DNA of 52,885 nt from a virus: positions 1-52,885 of the IMG/VR virus record IMGVR_UViG_3300011114_000575; one strand, 5' to 3'. Of the stretch, positions 20,743 to 28,008 are shown in pieces. Position 1 is the stretch's first letter, and every line of letters begins with the position of its first letter. The position numbers and the translations under genes were made by a program. The notes below the pieces were generated by a model. That model was not told the origin of the DNA. It saw only the letters and a list, made by a program, of their open reading frames with translations, and searched no databases.

Positions 20743-20784
20743 GGTGTCACGGGATTAGCCCGATAAATCGTATGGAGATAGCAA

Positions 20785-22287
20785 GTGACATTCATCCCCT
20801 CGCCGCAGCAGGCAGACTTCCTGAATTGGGTTTCTAACGGGTCTGGTTCGTGCGTGCTGGAGGCTGTTGCAGGCGCCGGCAAGACCACCACCCTGCTGGA
20901 AGCAGTTGACCGCACTGGTGGCGGCGTAGCTATCCTGGCCTACAACAAGATGATTGCGGAGGAGATTAAGGGGAAGTTGCTGAAGCGTGGCGTCGACTGG
21001 AAGACGGCAGAAGCCGGCACCGTCCACAGCTTCGGCTTCCGCGCCTATCGCAAGGCCTTCCCCAAGGTCAAGGTTGAGGGTGGCAAGACGTTTGCTGTCC
21101 TGGATCAGATGTTCAAGGACGCGCCTGCGCATCACATCAGCCGCACGCATGGCGCCGGCATTGCTAGCCTTGTCTCCCTGGCCAAGCAGCGCGCCATTGG
21201 CGTGGTCGGCTCCATCGACAACCGCAAGCTGTGGAACGACATTGTCGACCACTTTGGCTTGTTCGGCGACGATGAAGATGAGAAGATTGAAGCTATCATC
21301 GAGGTCGCCATTGCGGCACTGAAGACGTCGAACCTCACCACCGATGTGATTGACTTCGATGACATGGTCTATCTGCCGCTCATCCATAAGGTGCGCTTCT
21401 GGCGCTACAAGTGGGTGTTTGTCGATGAGGCGCAGGATACCAACCCCGCCCGTCGCGCCCTGGTGAAGGCCCTCCTGGCGCCGTTTGGGCGGGTGGTGGC
21501 GGTAGGTGACCGCGCCCAGGCCATCTACGGTTTTACGGGCGCCGACGCCGACAGCCTCGACCTGATCGCCGACGAGTTCAACGCCATTCGCATGCCGCTG
21601 ACCACCACCTACCGCTGCCCCAAGGCGGTTGTGAACTTTGCCCAGCGTTGGGTCTCGCACATCGAGGCAGCCGATACCGCGCCTGAGGGTGAGGTGGGGT
21701 CGATTGACGTTTCCTATATGATTAGCCACGAGGATCTGAATCGCGGTTCGGCCATTCTCTGCCGCAACACTGCCCCCATCATCAGCCTTGCCTTCCAGCT
21801 TATCCGCCAGGGCGTTGGCTGCCGCGTCGAGGGGCGCGACATTGGCCAGGGGCTCATCAAGCTGGCGACGAAGTGGAAGACCGTGAAGACGCTTGCAGGC
21901 CTGGAGAGCGCGCTGGAGAAGTGGGCGGATCGGCAGATTGCCCGCGCTCAGGCGAAGAACGCGGCTGCCGTGGCCCAGACCATCACCGACCAGCGTGAGA
22001 CACTCCAGGTGGTCATTGACCGCTGCCGCGAGCAGAAGCGGGACGGCATCGACCACGTCGTGGCCGCCATTCAGGGCATCTTTGCGGACAACGTCACGGA
22101 CATGCTGGTTCTTTCGACCATCCACAAGTCCAAGGGCCGCGAGTGGGATACCGTGTTCTGGCTGGATCGTCTCGGCACCCTGCCGAGCAAGTATGCCCGG
22201 CAGGAGTGGCAGCTTCAGCAAGAGGATAACCTCTGCTACGTTGCAGCCACACGCGCTAAGCGGTGCCTTATCGAGGTTGTAGTGTAG
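20785..22287 (+). CDS. UvrD/Rep-type superfamily 1 helicase
   Basis: The product has 500 residues, shorter than UvrD (about 720), lacking most of the inserted 2B region. Motifs are complete: I VAGAGKTT (28-35), II VFVDEAQD (211-218), III GDRAQAIYGFTGAD (241-254), IV TYRCP (275-279), V STIHKSKGREWDTVF (444-458) and VI YVAATRAKRCLI (485-496). It moves 3' to 5' on ssDNA in known relatives and would act in recombination-dependent replication with the nuclease encoded next. Start GTG at 20785 follows the TATGGAGATA leader motif. Confidence 0.9.
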   Translation: MTFIPSPQQADFLNWVSNGSGSCVLEAVAGAGKTTTLLEAVDRTGGGVAILAYNKMIAEEIKGKLLKRGVDWKTAEAGTVHSFGFRAYRKAFPKVKVEGGKTFAVLDQMFKDAPAHHISRTHGAGIASLVSLAKQRAIGVVGSIDNRKLWNDIVDHFGLFGDDEDEKIEAIIEVAIAALKTSNLTTDVIDFDDMVYLPLIHKVRFWRYKWVFVDEAQDTNPARRALVKALLAPFGRVVAVGDRAQAIYGFTGADADSLDLIADEFNAIRMPLTTTYRCPKAVVNFAQRWVSHIEAADTAPEGEVGSIDVSYMISHEDLNRGSAILCRNTAPIISLAFQLIRQGVGCRVEGRDIGQGLIKLATKWKTVKTLAGLESALEKWADRQIARAQAKNAAAVAQTITDQRETLQVVIDRCREQKRDGIDHVVAAIQGIFADNVTDMLVLSTIHKSKGREWDTVFWLDRLGTLPSKYARQEWQLQQEDNLCYVAATRAKRCLIEVVV

Positions 22288-22295
22288 GAGATGTG

Positions 22296-22463
22296 ATGAA
22301 GGACGGAAAAGAATGGGGTTACTGGCTGGGCGATCAGTGGATCGTCCTGCCACGCCTACCTCTAATTAGGGCAGGCTTCTTAGAGCCGCCCTTTGATGTT
22401 GAAAGGCCAGACGGTAAAATTCTTCATGTCATCGCCAGAAATGTAGTTGACAAGCCTACCTAG
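22296..22463 (+). CDS. Small hypothetical protein
   Basis: The product has 55 residues, rich in Trp, Pro and Gly in its first half (WGYWLGDQWIVLPRLPLI). The ATG at 22296 lies 8 bases after the helicase stop and follows TAGGAG. A longer upstream frame overlaps the helicase and is rejected. Translation is probably coupled to the helicase. The function is unknown. Confidence 0.6.
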   Translation: MKDGKEWGYWLGDQWIVLPRLPLIRAGFLEPPFDVERPDGKILHVIARNVVDKPT

Positions 22464-22491
22464 TCAGGCAATTATCGTGTGCCAAATGTCT

Positions 22492-22521
22492 TTGACATTG
22501 TTGGGCGTTCCTCCCTAAACT
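22492..22521 (+). promoter_or_regulatory. Possible rightward promoter for the exonuclease genes
   Basis: A perfect TTGACA (22492-22497) with TAAACT at 22516-22521 after 18 bases (four of six -10 matches). It lies in the 106-base gap before the PD-(D/E)XK nuclease gene. Confidence 0.5.
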
Positions 22522-22569
22522 AACCGGCCTAATATCAGTTTGGTGTTAGGTCGGTCTTTTTAGGATTAG

Positions 22570-23331
22570 ATGGAGAATATATTGGATAATCCGTTCCAGC
22601 GATTTGGTATCGCTCACTTGTCACCATCGACGGCAAATCTTTTTGCAAAGGCGCCCGCGTCTTTTGTGATGACGAAGATTTTTGGCTTTCGTGGTCAGGT
22701 TGGCGTTGCCGCGTTTCGTGGGACGGCTGTTGAGTCTGGCATTGCCCATGGGCTTGTGAATGGCGCAGAGGTGTCCGAATGCGTTGACCTCGCCAAGAAG
22801 GAATTTGCTCGTCTCAGTGCCTTCTCGACCGATCCTAAGAAGGAAACTGAGCAGGGCAACATCGCCGACATGGTCAAGATTGGTCTATACGAGTTGCTGC
22901 CTTATGGGCGGCCGACTTCGACCCAGGGTGCCATTCGCGTTGATGTTGAGGGTTTATCTGTGCCGATCATCGGCTACTATGACTTCATGTGGGCCGATCA
23001 CGGTATCATCGTCGATCTGAAGACAAGCTATCGCCTGACAAGCAAAGTGGAATCCGCGCATGCCCGTCAGGTCTCGCTGTATTCTCGTGCGATGAACACC
23101 AAAGACGCTCGCATTTGCTACGTGACGCCAAAGAAGAGTGCCGTCTACACTGTTGAAAACCTTGACGGTCACTTTAACTCTCTTGTGCAGATTTCTTTGG
23201 CGATGCAGAGTTTTCTGTCAAAGGCGCAGACAAAGGAAGAGGTTGCCTCTATGATTGCGCCTGATATTGACAGCTTCTACTACAACGATCCCCTTCAGCG
23301 CCAACGCGCTTTTGAGATTTGGGGGGTTTAG
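22570..23331 (+). CDS. PD-(D/E)XK nuclease, Cas4/RecB-like
   Basis: The product has 253 residues. LSPSTANLF at 17-25, the AVESGIAHG motif (53-61, with Glu and His), Asp 138 in GYYDFMW, DLKTS (149-153) with the catalytic Asp-x-Lys, and QVSLYSRAM (167-175) follow the RecB/Cas4/PDDEXK order. Such nucleases resect DNA ends in phage recombination, normally with an SSB or annealing protein. It is encoded 64 bases before the putative ssDNA-binding protein gene, which fits a recombination unit. No cysteine cluster of Cas4 type is seen. TAGGA precedes the ATG. Confidence 0.8.
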   Translation: MENILDNPFQRFGIAHLSPSTANLFAKAPASFVMTKIFGFRGQVGVAAFRGTAVESGIAHGLVNGAEVSECVDLAKKEFARLSAFSTDPKKETEQGNIADMVKIGLYELLPYGRPTSTQGAIRVDVEGLSVPIIGYYDFMWADHGIIVDLKTSYRLTSKVESAHARQVSLYSRAMNTKDARICYVTPKKSAVYTVENLDGHFNSLVQISLAMQSFLSKAQTKEEVASMIAPDIDSFYYNDPLQRQRAFEIWGV

Positions 23332-23395
23332 AACTTCGCCCATTGGGGCAAGAGCGAGTGGTGGGCTAGATCACCACATTTTGGAGAATGGTAAA

Positions 23396-24115
23396 ATGGC
23401 TCTGAACTTTGGTTTCATGAACCAGCCCGAAGGCGGTCAGACGTTCCTCCCCTTCGTCAAGTATGACTCGCGCGCTGGCCGCATGTTCCGCGTCGACAAG
23501 AAGGCGGATGGCTCCACTGAGAATGTCGACATCACCCGGTCGTTCAAGGCGCTGGTTGACCTGGAGAATGTCGAGACGGGCTGGATGCACTTCGCTGCTG
23601 GCGCCGCGCCCATCTATGCACTGAGCCGGCACGATGAGCCGAATCCGCCTAAGCCTGTGGCTGAGGCGAAGGAGGGTGTGCGCTTGGTCTTGCAGCTTGG
23701 CAACGCCTGCGGCGGCGACGTGCGCGAGATTTCCAGCAACGCCAAGAGCCTGTTGATGGGCATCAGCGAACTGCACAGCGCCTACGAGGCGGGTCTGAAG
23801 GACAACCTTGGCAAGCTGCCCATCGTCACTCTGTCCGACACCAAGCCGGTCTTGTCGACGGGTAAGAACGGCTCCTCCACCAACTACATGCCTGTGTTTG
23901 AGATTGTCGGGTGGGCGCCGCGTTCGGCGCAGCTTGTGTGGTCCCCTAAGGGCAACACGGTCATGGAGGCGGCGGCACCTGCTGCGCCTACCTTTGCTCC
24001 TGCTACCAACGCCCAGGCCCCCAGGACTGGCTCCACCCTGGTGGCGCCGCCGGCTCAGACTGCGACGTTCACGGCTCCTCCGGCGACAAGCGTTGCCGAG
24101 GATGATTTCGGCTAA
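23396..24115 (+). CDS. Putative ssDNA-binding protein
   Basis: The product has 239 residues. The N-terminal part (FLPFVKYDSRAGRMFRVD, 17-34) and a middle with alternating strands resemble phage ssDNA-binding proteins. A Pro/Ala/Thr-rich linker (about 195-230) leads to an acidic end, SVAEDDFG, like the partner-binding tail of SSBs. Gene order (helicase, nuclease, this protein) supports the role. I cannot align it to the OB fold by eye, so an alternative is a recombination accessory protein. ATG at 23396 follows GGAGAATGGTAAA. The longer in-frame reading overlaps the nuclease gene and is rejected. Confidence 0.55.
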   Translation: MALNFGFMNQPEGGQTFLPFVKYDSRAGRMFRVDKKADGSTENVDITRSFKALVDLENVETGWMHFAAGAAPIYALSRHDEPNPPKPVAEAKEGVRLVLQLGNACGGDVREISSNAKSLLMGISELHSAYEAGLKDNLGKLPIVTLSDTKPVLSTGKNGSSTNYMPVFEIVGWAPRSAQLVWSPKGNTVMEAAAPAAPTFAPATNAQAPRTGSTLVAPPAQTATFTAPPATSVAEDDFG

Positions 24116-24124
24116 CCTGACTAT

Positions 24125-24148
24125 GTAGTGGGGCGAAAGCCCCACTAC
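24125..24148 (+). terminator. Perfect GC hairpin with GAAA loop
   Basis: GTAGTGGGGC (24125-24134) and GCCCCACTAC (24139-24148) form an uninterrupted 10-base stem closed by GAAA, 10 bases after the stop of the putative ssDNA-binding gene. There is no T-run. It could be a 3' stabiliser that protects the upstream message or a partial terminator. A similar GAAA-loop hairpin is found at 50124-50141 in the virion operon. Confidence 0.6.
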
Positions 24149-24166
24149 ACCATCAAAGGACAAACA

Positions 24167-24487
24167 ATGCGATTTCTAGTGACTATGAATATGGGTTCTG
24201 GCAACAATAACCTTGTTCACCAATTTGTTTTCGACCATGAATCCGACTCTTTGTCGGCCCTACTTGAATACATCAACGACAATAGCTTTATCCTCGTAAC
24301 TCACTACTATTGGGATAAGGAGCGTCGTGGCCTTCGCAATATGGGGCGCATGGTCATCAACACCTACCACATGGGCAAGGTGGTTGAATACACGGGCGCT
24401 GGCGGTGAAGTTTCTGACACGACAGGCCTTTCTCTGCTGTCGCCAAGCACCGAGAATGGTCAACAAAGGCGCTTGACAAGAACGTAA
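24167..24487 (+). CDS. Hypothetical protein
   Basis: The product has 106 residues. The first 85 look like a compact alpha/beta domain (MRFLVTMNMGSG, HQFVFDHESDSLSALLEYI, FILVTHYYWD), and the Ser/Arg-rich tail is probably disordered. ATG at 24167 has AAAGGA upstream. No family is recognised. It stands directly downstream of the GAAA hairpin. Confidence 0.65.
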   Translation: MRFLVTMNMGSGNNNLVHQFVFDHESDSLSALLEYINDNSFILVTHYYWDKERRGLRNMGRMVINTYHMGKVVEYTGAGGEVSDTTGLSLLSPSTENGQQRRLTRT

Positions 24488-24500
24488 AACAAGACAAGAT
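24473..24500 (+). promoter_or_regulatory. Weak promoter candidate before the small-gene cluster
   Basis: A perfect TTGACA (24473-24478) is followed after 16 bases by CAAGAT (24495-24500), a poor -10 box. It overlaps the end of the preceding gene and lies before the TATGGAGATA leader of the next gene. Confidence 0.3.
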
Positions 24501-24531
24501 AGCCATCTAAATATGGCTTATGGAGATAGAT

Positions 24532-24798
24532 ATGTCTGAAAATACCTCAGTTATGGACGACTTTCTCAATGCAATAGATGAGGCAAGAGCAAACGAAATA
24601 GAGAGAAAATTCTTTGAAGATATTTTGAACGAAGCCGAACAAATTCCCACTGTCGTCGCTGCTATAGCGTTTATCATCTGCCGACTTGCCACAAAAGAGG
24701 CCAATGATGGTGTGGAGGAACGTAATCCAATAGACTTTTTGAGTATGATAGCTGCTTTGGTTTTGGAAACCAAAGTGACCAAATATTCCTTGAATTGA
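24532..24798 (+). CDS. Small acidic helical protein
   Basis: The product has 88 residues. It has an acidic N-terminus and a hydrophobic stretch (IPTVVAAIAFIICRLA, about 43-58) that might be a short membrane helix or a buried core helix. The start ATG at 24532 follows TATGGAGATAGAT, and the upstream ATG that is part of this motif is rejected. The base composition is lower in G+C than the following genes, which may mark a different origin. The function is unknown. Confidence 0.65.
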   Translation: MSENTSVMDDFLNAIDEARANEIERKFFEDILNEAEQIPTVVAAIAFIICRLATKEANDGVEERNPIDFLSMIAALVLETKVTKYSLN

Positions 24799-24815
24799 TA
24801 TAGAAGGAGGGGAAA

Positions 24816-25160
24816 ATGAATGAACGTATGAAGCTGTTGGAGGCGGTGGTGGCGGCGGCGGATTCGTTGGACGTGGCGATTTCGTGCGGCGATAAGTTGC
24901 TGGAATGGCGGCACCGCAAGCTAAAAGCGGCGCTTCGTGCCTATCGCACCTTCCTCGCCCTCCCCGCCCAGCCGCAGGGGGAGACGGTGGGCAAGGTGGT
25001 GCAAATCGCAGCCATAGGCGCAAACAACGGGGTAGCGGCTTGCGTGTTTGCCCTGCGTGATGACGGCTCGATCTGGGGCAAGCGGGTGGATCGCGATGGG
25101 GCGAAGTGGTGGCGGGAGGATGATATCCCCGCCACCGTCACGCTGGAGGTGACGCCGTGA
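24816..25160 (+). CDS. Hypothetical protein, first of the overlapping small-gene string
   Basis: The product has 114 residues. The N-terminal half is an amphipathic helix with many Ala, Leu and Arg (KLLEAVVAAADSLDVAI, RHRKLKAALRAYRTFLAL). The C-terminal half is a small beta domain (VVQIAAIGANNGVAACVFAL, DGSIWGKRVD). GGAGGGG precedes the ATG. The next gene starts at its stop (GTGA). From here nine genes are joined by 1-8 base overlaps, so they are surely co-translated. The role is unknown. Confidence 0.7.
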   Translation: MNERMKLLEAVVAAADSLDVAISCGDKLLEWRHRKLKAALRAYRTFLALPAQPQGETVGKVVQIAAIGANNGVAACVFALRDDGSIWGKRVDRDGAKWWREDDIPATVTLEVTP

Positions 25161-25447
25161 GCGCGCGGGATGTGCTGGCAATGGCGCTGGTTCGCCACAT
25201 TGAAGGCGACAGCGTGACCCGTGATCTTATCACGGATGACGAGTGGGCCGGATATCTGTCCGATGCGGATTATGTGTCTGGCCTGATCTTCGCCGCCGGT
25301 TACGCGGTGGTGCCGAGGGAGCCTACGCCGAAGATGTGCAGCATGGGTGCCGATGAATTGCCGACGCCCACATGCGAAAGCACCGACGAGGAAGCCGCTG
25401 CCGAGGTTTACCGCGCCATGCTCGCAGCATCGGAGCCCCAGCCATGA
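25157..25447 (+). CDS. Hypothetical protein
   Basis: The product has 96 residues, acidic, with an N-terminal helix (ARDVLAMALVRHI), a region YLSDADYVSGLIFAAGYAVVP that would form a helix and strand, and a Pro/Thr/Glu-rich linker before a last helix (EEAAAEVYRAML). GTG at 25157 overlaps the preceding stop. The closing sequence is of the kind seen in phage proteins that end with a short helix. No known family. Confidence 0.65.
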   Translation: MSARDVLAMALVRHIEGDSVTRDLITDDEWAGYLSDADYVSGLIFAAGYAVVPREPTPKMCSMGADELPTPTCESTDEEAAAEVYRAMLAASEPQP

Positions 25448-25758
25448 CCGCCGACGACGTGGTGGAGGTGATGGCGCGGGCCAGTTTCATGCGGAACTGG
25501 GCAACCGACCCGAACGGCATGGGCGAAGATGAACTGTTCGAGCTGCGGAAGAAGACTGACCGCGCTGTGTGGCAGATGCACCTTGCCAACACCCGCGCCG
25601 CGATCCGCGCCATCACCGCATCCGGCGGCCTGGTGGTGGGGAAGATGCCTGATGAAATGAAAGCGCTGGCAGTAACGCAGTGGAGCAAGGGATGGCTTGA
25701 AGGCCACAAGGAAGCCCTCGCCGCAGTCCGCGCGAACGCGGTGAAGGTGGAGCCATGA
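25444..25758 (+). CDS. Hypothetical helical protein
   Basis: The product has 104 residues, mainly helical (VVEVMARASFMRNW, ELFELRKKTDRAVWQMHLANTR), ending with WSKGWLEGHKEALAAV. ATGA overlap with the previous gene fixes the start at 25444. No catalytic motif is recognised. Confidence 0.65.
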   Translation: MTADDVVEVMARASFMRNWATDPNGMGEDELFELRKKTDRAVWQMHLANTRAAIRAITASGGLVVGKMPDEMKALAVTQWSKGWLEGHKEALAAVRANAVKVEP

Positions 25759-25988
25759 CCGCCCCTCGCGACTGCCGGCCGACGGAGAATACGCCGCCCG
25801 GTTCGGTATTCGACCTGATCCAGACGCGCTCTGGTGATGCGTATCCGATCATTGCTGTCTGGTGCGGAAACGACGAGTGGTTCCTATGGGGCGGGCGCCG
25901 CATGATGACGCCGGCCGAGGTCGCCGCCGAAGGGTGGCGCATTGACCCAGACGGCGAGCATGTCATCGCGGAGCCGCCCCATGAGTGA
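25755..25988 (+). CDS. Small protein of the DCRPT/TPP family, member 1
   Basis: The product has 77 residues. DCRPTENTPPGSVFDL at the start, a Trp-rich middle (AVWCGNDEWFLWGG) and TPAEVAAEGWRIDPD at the end. The same layout occurs in the protein at 26749-26976, and the last part in the one at 26399-26752, so these are probable paralogues. The ATG overlaps the previous stop (ATGA). A small beta domain with a final helix is likely. The function is unknown. Confidence 0.7.
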   Translation: MTAPRDCRPTENTPPGSVFDLIQTRSGDAYPIIAVWCGNDEWFLWGGRRMMTPAEVAAEGWRIDPDGEHVIAEPPHE

Positions 25989-26178
25989 GCGCGCGACGTG
26001 CGAGACGTGCCGGTGGTGGGAAAAAGCACGACCGGGCGCGCAGATAGACGGCTTGTGCCGCAAATACGCCCCCCGGCCTTCCGCTATCAACAACGGTCAA
26101 TGGCACAACGGAGATTGGCCTGCGACCTGTGAACGCGACTGGTGCGGCGAACACCAGCCGAAGCCGCCACACAGATGA
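25981..26178 (+). CDS. Small cysteine-rich zinc-binding protein
   Basis: The product has 65 residues. CETCRWW (8-14), GLCRKYAPRP (24-33) and TCERDWCGEH (49-58) give five or six cysteines plus His in a spacing that would bind one zinc ion. Similar short proteins (CxxCRyw ... CRryaPrP ... DWCGE) occur in other phages, without known function. ATG at 25981 overlaps the previous gene by 8 bases. Confidence 0.7.
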   Translation: MSERATCETCRWWEKARPGAQIDGLCRKYAPRPSAINNGQWHNGDWPATCERDWCGEHQPKPPHR

Positions 26179-26402
26179 CCCAAAGCAAAGTCATCGACAT
26201 GGCTGGGCGGCGCATCAACGAGTGGTTTGTCGTTGAACGTGCCCAGGGTGTTGGGCCTGGAACATCAAAAGCAAAATGGTGGGTAGTGTGCCCCGCCTGC
26301 GGCGAGCAGCACTATGAGACTGGAAGCAAGCTGCGCGCTGCGGAACAAAATCGCTGGATCATATGGTGCCGCGCGTGCGGCTTGAACGGAGTAAAGAAAT
26401 GA
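26175..26402 (+). CDS. Zinc-ribbon protein related to the one at 16750
   Basis: The product has 75 residues. DMAGRRINEWFVVERA recalls the DETGRRFGLLVAVRQV start of the zinc-finger protein at 16750-16953, and VCPACGEQH plus WCRACGLNG supply four cysteines for one zinc. The start overlaps the previous stop (ATGA). A small DNA- or RNA-binding protein is likely. Confidence 0.7.
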   Translation: MTQSKVIDMAGRRINEWFVVERAQGVGPGTSKAKWWVVCPACGEQHYETGSKLRAAEQNRWIIWCRACGLNGVKK

Positions 26403-26752
26403 GCGAACGCTGCGAGCCGCCGCCGGAATGGCGGCACATGCGGTGGCATATGCTCGAAGCCGACGTTGAGCCGCTTGGTTGGTGGCCCCCGAAAACTGCT
26501 GTGTGGCAAGCCCCCGCCGCTTGGATGGGCGACACGCTCGGATGGTCGAATGACTTCGGGCTGGGCTTTGATGGGCCAGAGGAAGCCGCTGAGAAGGGAT
26601 GGCGCTACATCGCCCCCGTCACACCCCCCACCACCGTCGCCGCGCTGGTGGAGGCGTTGGAGCGCATTGCGGAAAGCCAAGTTTATTTGTCGTCGGCAGG
26701 CACCCAAGCCCGCGCCGCCCTTGCCCTGTATCGCGGGAAGGCCGGGCGATGA
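26399..26752 (+). CDS. Small Trp/Pro-rich protein, partly like the DCRPT family
   Basis: The product has 117 residues. The N-terminal two thirds are full of Trp, Pro and Glu (GWWPPKTAVWQAPAAWMGD) and reach PEEAAEKGWRYIAPV, matching the end of the protein at 25755 (PAEVAAEGWRI). The C-terminal third is a helix (TVAALVEALERIAESQVYLSS ... ARAALALYR). It could be a fusion of the small paralogue domain with a helical tail. ATG at 26399 overlaps the previous stop. Confidence 0.65.
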   Translation: MSERCEPPPEWRHMRWHMLEADVEPLGWWPPKTAVWQAPAAWMGDTLGWSNDFGLGFDGPEEAAEKGWRYIAPVTPPTTVAALVEALERIAESQVYLSSAGTQARAALALYRGKAGR

Positions 26753-26976
26753 GTCGGCTTAACTTGGATTGCCGACCGACTAAGGGAACGCCACCAGATA
26801 CCGAGTGCTGGTTGCAGCACATAGACAGCGCCATGATGATGATAGCAAAATGGGATCGATGGAAAGGACGGAGAGGCATCTGGTATTGCTTTGGCGTTGC
26901 CAACGGTCTTACGCCAGTGCAAATGTATAAAAATGGCTGGCGTTTCCATTCTGTCGTGGAGTGGCCCTATGAGTGA
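26749..26976 (+). CDS. Small protein of the DCRPT/TPP family, member 2
   Basis: The product has 75 residues. LDCRPTKGTPPDTECWL, a Trp-rich middle (IAKWDRWKGRRGIWYCFG) and LTPVQMYKNGWRFH mirror the protein at 25755-25988 position by position. ATG overlaps the previous gene (ATGA). The pair and the related 117-residue protein suggest local duplication. The function is unknown. Confidence 0.7.
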   Translation: MSRLNLDCRPTKGTPPDTECWLQHIDSAMMMIAKWDRWKGRRGIWYCFGVANGLTPVQMYKNGWRFHSVVEWPYE

Positions 26977-26989
26977 GGCAAACTCTCAC

Positions 26990-27052
26990 TTGTAAGCGGC
27001 AAAATGATATGCTAAATCGATTATCCCCGAGCAAATCAGGTTGTATCGGGGA
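26990..27052 (+). promoter_or_regulatory. Possible promoter and leader hairpin
   Basis: TTGTAA (26990-26995), 17 bases, TAAATC (27013-27018) is a weak promoter match in the 94-base gap after the small-gene string. TCCCCGA (27024-27030) and TCGGGGA (27046-27052) then form a 7-base stem just before the ribosome binding site AGGAGAG of the next gene, so it could modulate translation. Confidence 0.35.
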
Positions 27053-27070
27053 ATTATATAGGAGAGAACG

Positions 27071-27334
27071 ATGACAAACGAAGAATACCTAGAGCAAATT
27101 GCTGCACTATTCCCTCATATAAGCAACAGAACGCGCTTAGTGCAAATTGCAGTTGCAGAAACCAGCGACGGTGATTTGGAGGCGGCTGTAATTACAGAAA
27201 ACCTTAGCCTTTCGCAGGCTTGGAATTATCTGGAGAACAGCTTTGCGGCACCCCATCGCATGGCTATCGTTGAAGTGCGTATTCCTGTGCGACAAGTGCC
27301 TATCATCCCCGGCAAGGCGAAGGAGGCGGAGTGA
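27071..27334 (+). CDS. Hypothetical protein
   Basis: The product has 87 residues with an alternating strand/helix pattern (RLVQIAVAETSDGDLEAAVI, LSQAWNYLENSF, MAIVEVRIPV). AGGAGAGAACG precedes the ATG. No family is recognised. Its stop overlaps the start of the next gene (TGATG). Confidence 0.65.
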   Translation: MTNEEYLEQIAALFPHISNRTRLVQIAVAETSDGDLEAAVITENLSLSQAWNYLENSFAAPHRMAIVEVRIPVRQVPIIPGKAKEAE

Positions 27335-28008
27335 TGAGCAAGGATGGTCTTGCATGGCATTTTGTAGGCGACACCTTACGTGATGGTCGCCCAATCCCCG
27401 CTGATGGGGTAACATTGAAGCACAAAGGGAAACTTGAACTGTGCGCGTCTGGCCTGCACGCAAGCGAGCGTCTTATTGACGCTTTGCAATATGCTCCCGG
27501 CCCGATATTGTGCCGCGTCCAGATGGGCGGAACCATCAAAAAAGAGTCCGATCAACTGGTTGCAAGGCAGCGCACAATTCTTTGGCGCGTTAATTCAACG
27601 GATGTGTTGCGGAAGTTTGCCCGGCAATGCGCGCTAGATGTGGCGCATCTGTGGAATATGCCACCCGTGATGAGGCAATATTTAGAGACAGGCGATGAAA
27701 GCCTTAGGGCTACCGCCAGTTCTGCCGCCTGGGCTGCCGCCAAAGGTTTCGCCTGGGATGGCACCAAGGATGCCGCCAGGGATGCAGCCAGGGATGCCGC
27801 CTTGGCTGCCGACAGTGTTGCCGTTTGGGCTGACGCCGATGCTGCCGCCGGCAATGCCGCCAGTGCTGCCTCCAGCAATGCCGCCAATGCTGGCGGCTGG
27901 GATGCCGCTAGTGTTGCCGCCAGGGTTGCCGCCGGGGCTACCGCCAAAGCTCTCCAAAACATCCGCTTGAATATAATGGTTATGGCATTAGCCCCGGAGG
28001 GGTCATGA
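27334..28008 (+). CDS. DUF7666-like protein with Ala-rich repeat tail
   Basis: The product has 224 residues. The N-terminal 125 match a phage protein type characterised by LCASGLHASERLIDALQYAP, CRVQMGGTI and an arginine-rich LVARQRTILWRV, function unknown. The rest is a low-complexity tail (about 126-205) of Ala with Asp, Trp, Ser and Gly in repeating short units (for example DAARDAARDAALAAD). The repeats are mirrored in the DNA as GCC-rich tandem units, a likely site of length variation. ATG at 27334 overlaps the preceding stop, with AAGGAGG upstream. Confidence 0.7.
   Translation: MSKDGLAWHFVGDTLRDGRPIPADGVTLKHKGKLELCASGLHASERLIDALQYAPGPILCRVQMGGTIKKESDQLVARQRTILWRVNSTDVLRKFARQCALDVAHLWNMPPVMRQYLETGDESLRATASSAAWAAAKGFAWDGTKDAARDAARDAALAADSVAVWADADAAAGNAASAASSNAANAGGWDAASVAARVAAGATAKALQNIRLNIMVMALAPEGS

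Noticed and set aside
20755-22353. A 532-codon open frame on the minus strand opposite the UvrD-type helicase
   Set aside because: It is a shadow of the helicase gene, caused by codon bias at third positions. It has no ribosome binding site, no recognisable motif and covers the full helicase gene.
14472-24115. A search for a DNA polymerase gene among the replication genes
   Set aside because: No family A, B, C or Y polymerase motifs were seen. The PrimPol domain is the only polymerase-like domain and is not long enough to be taken as the replicase with confidence.
27695-27970. Open frames coding for Pro/Leu/Gly/Met-rich and Gly/Ile-rich repeats, seemingly collagen-like
   Set aside because: They are the other reading frames of the GCC-rich repeat that encodes the Ala-rich tail. 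No ribosome binding site.
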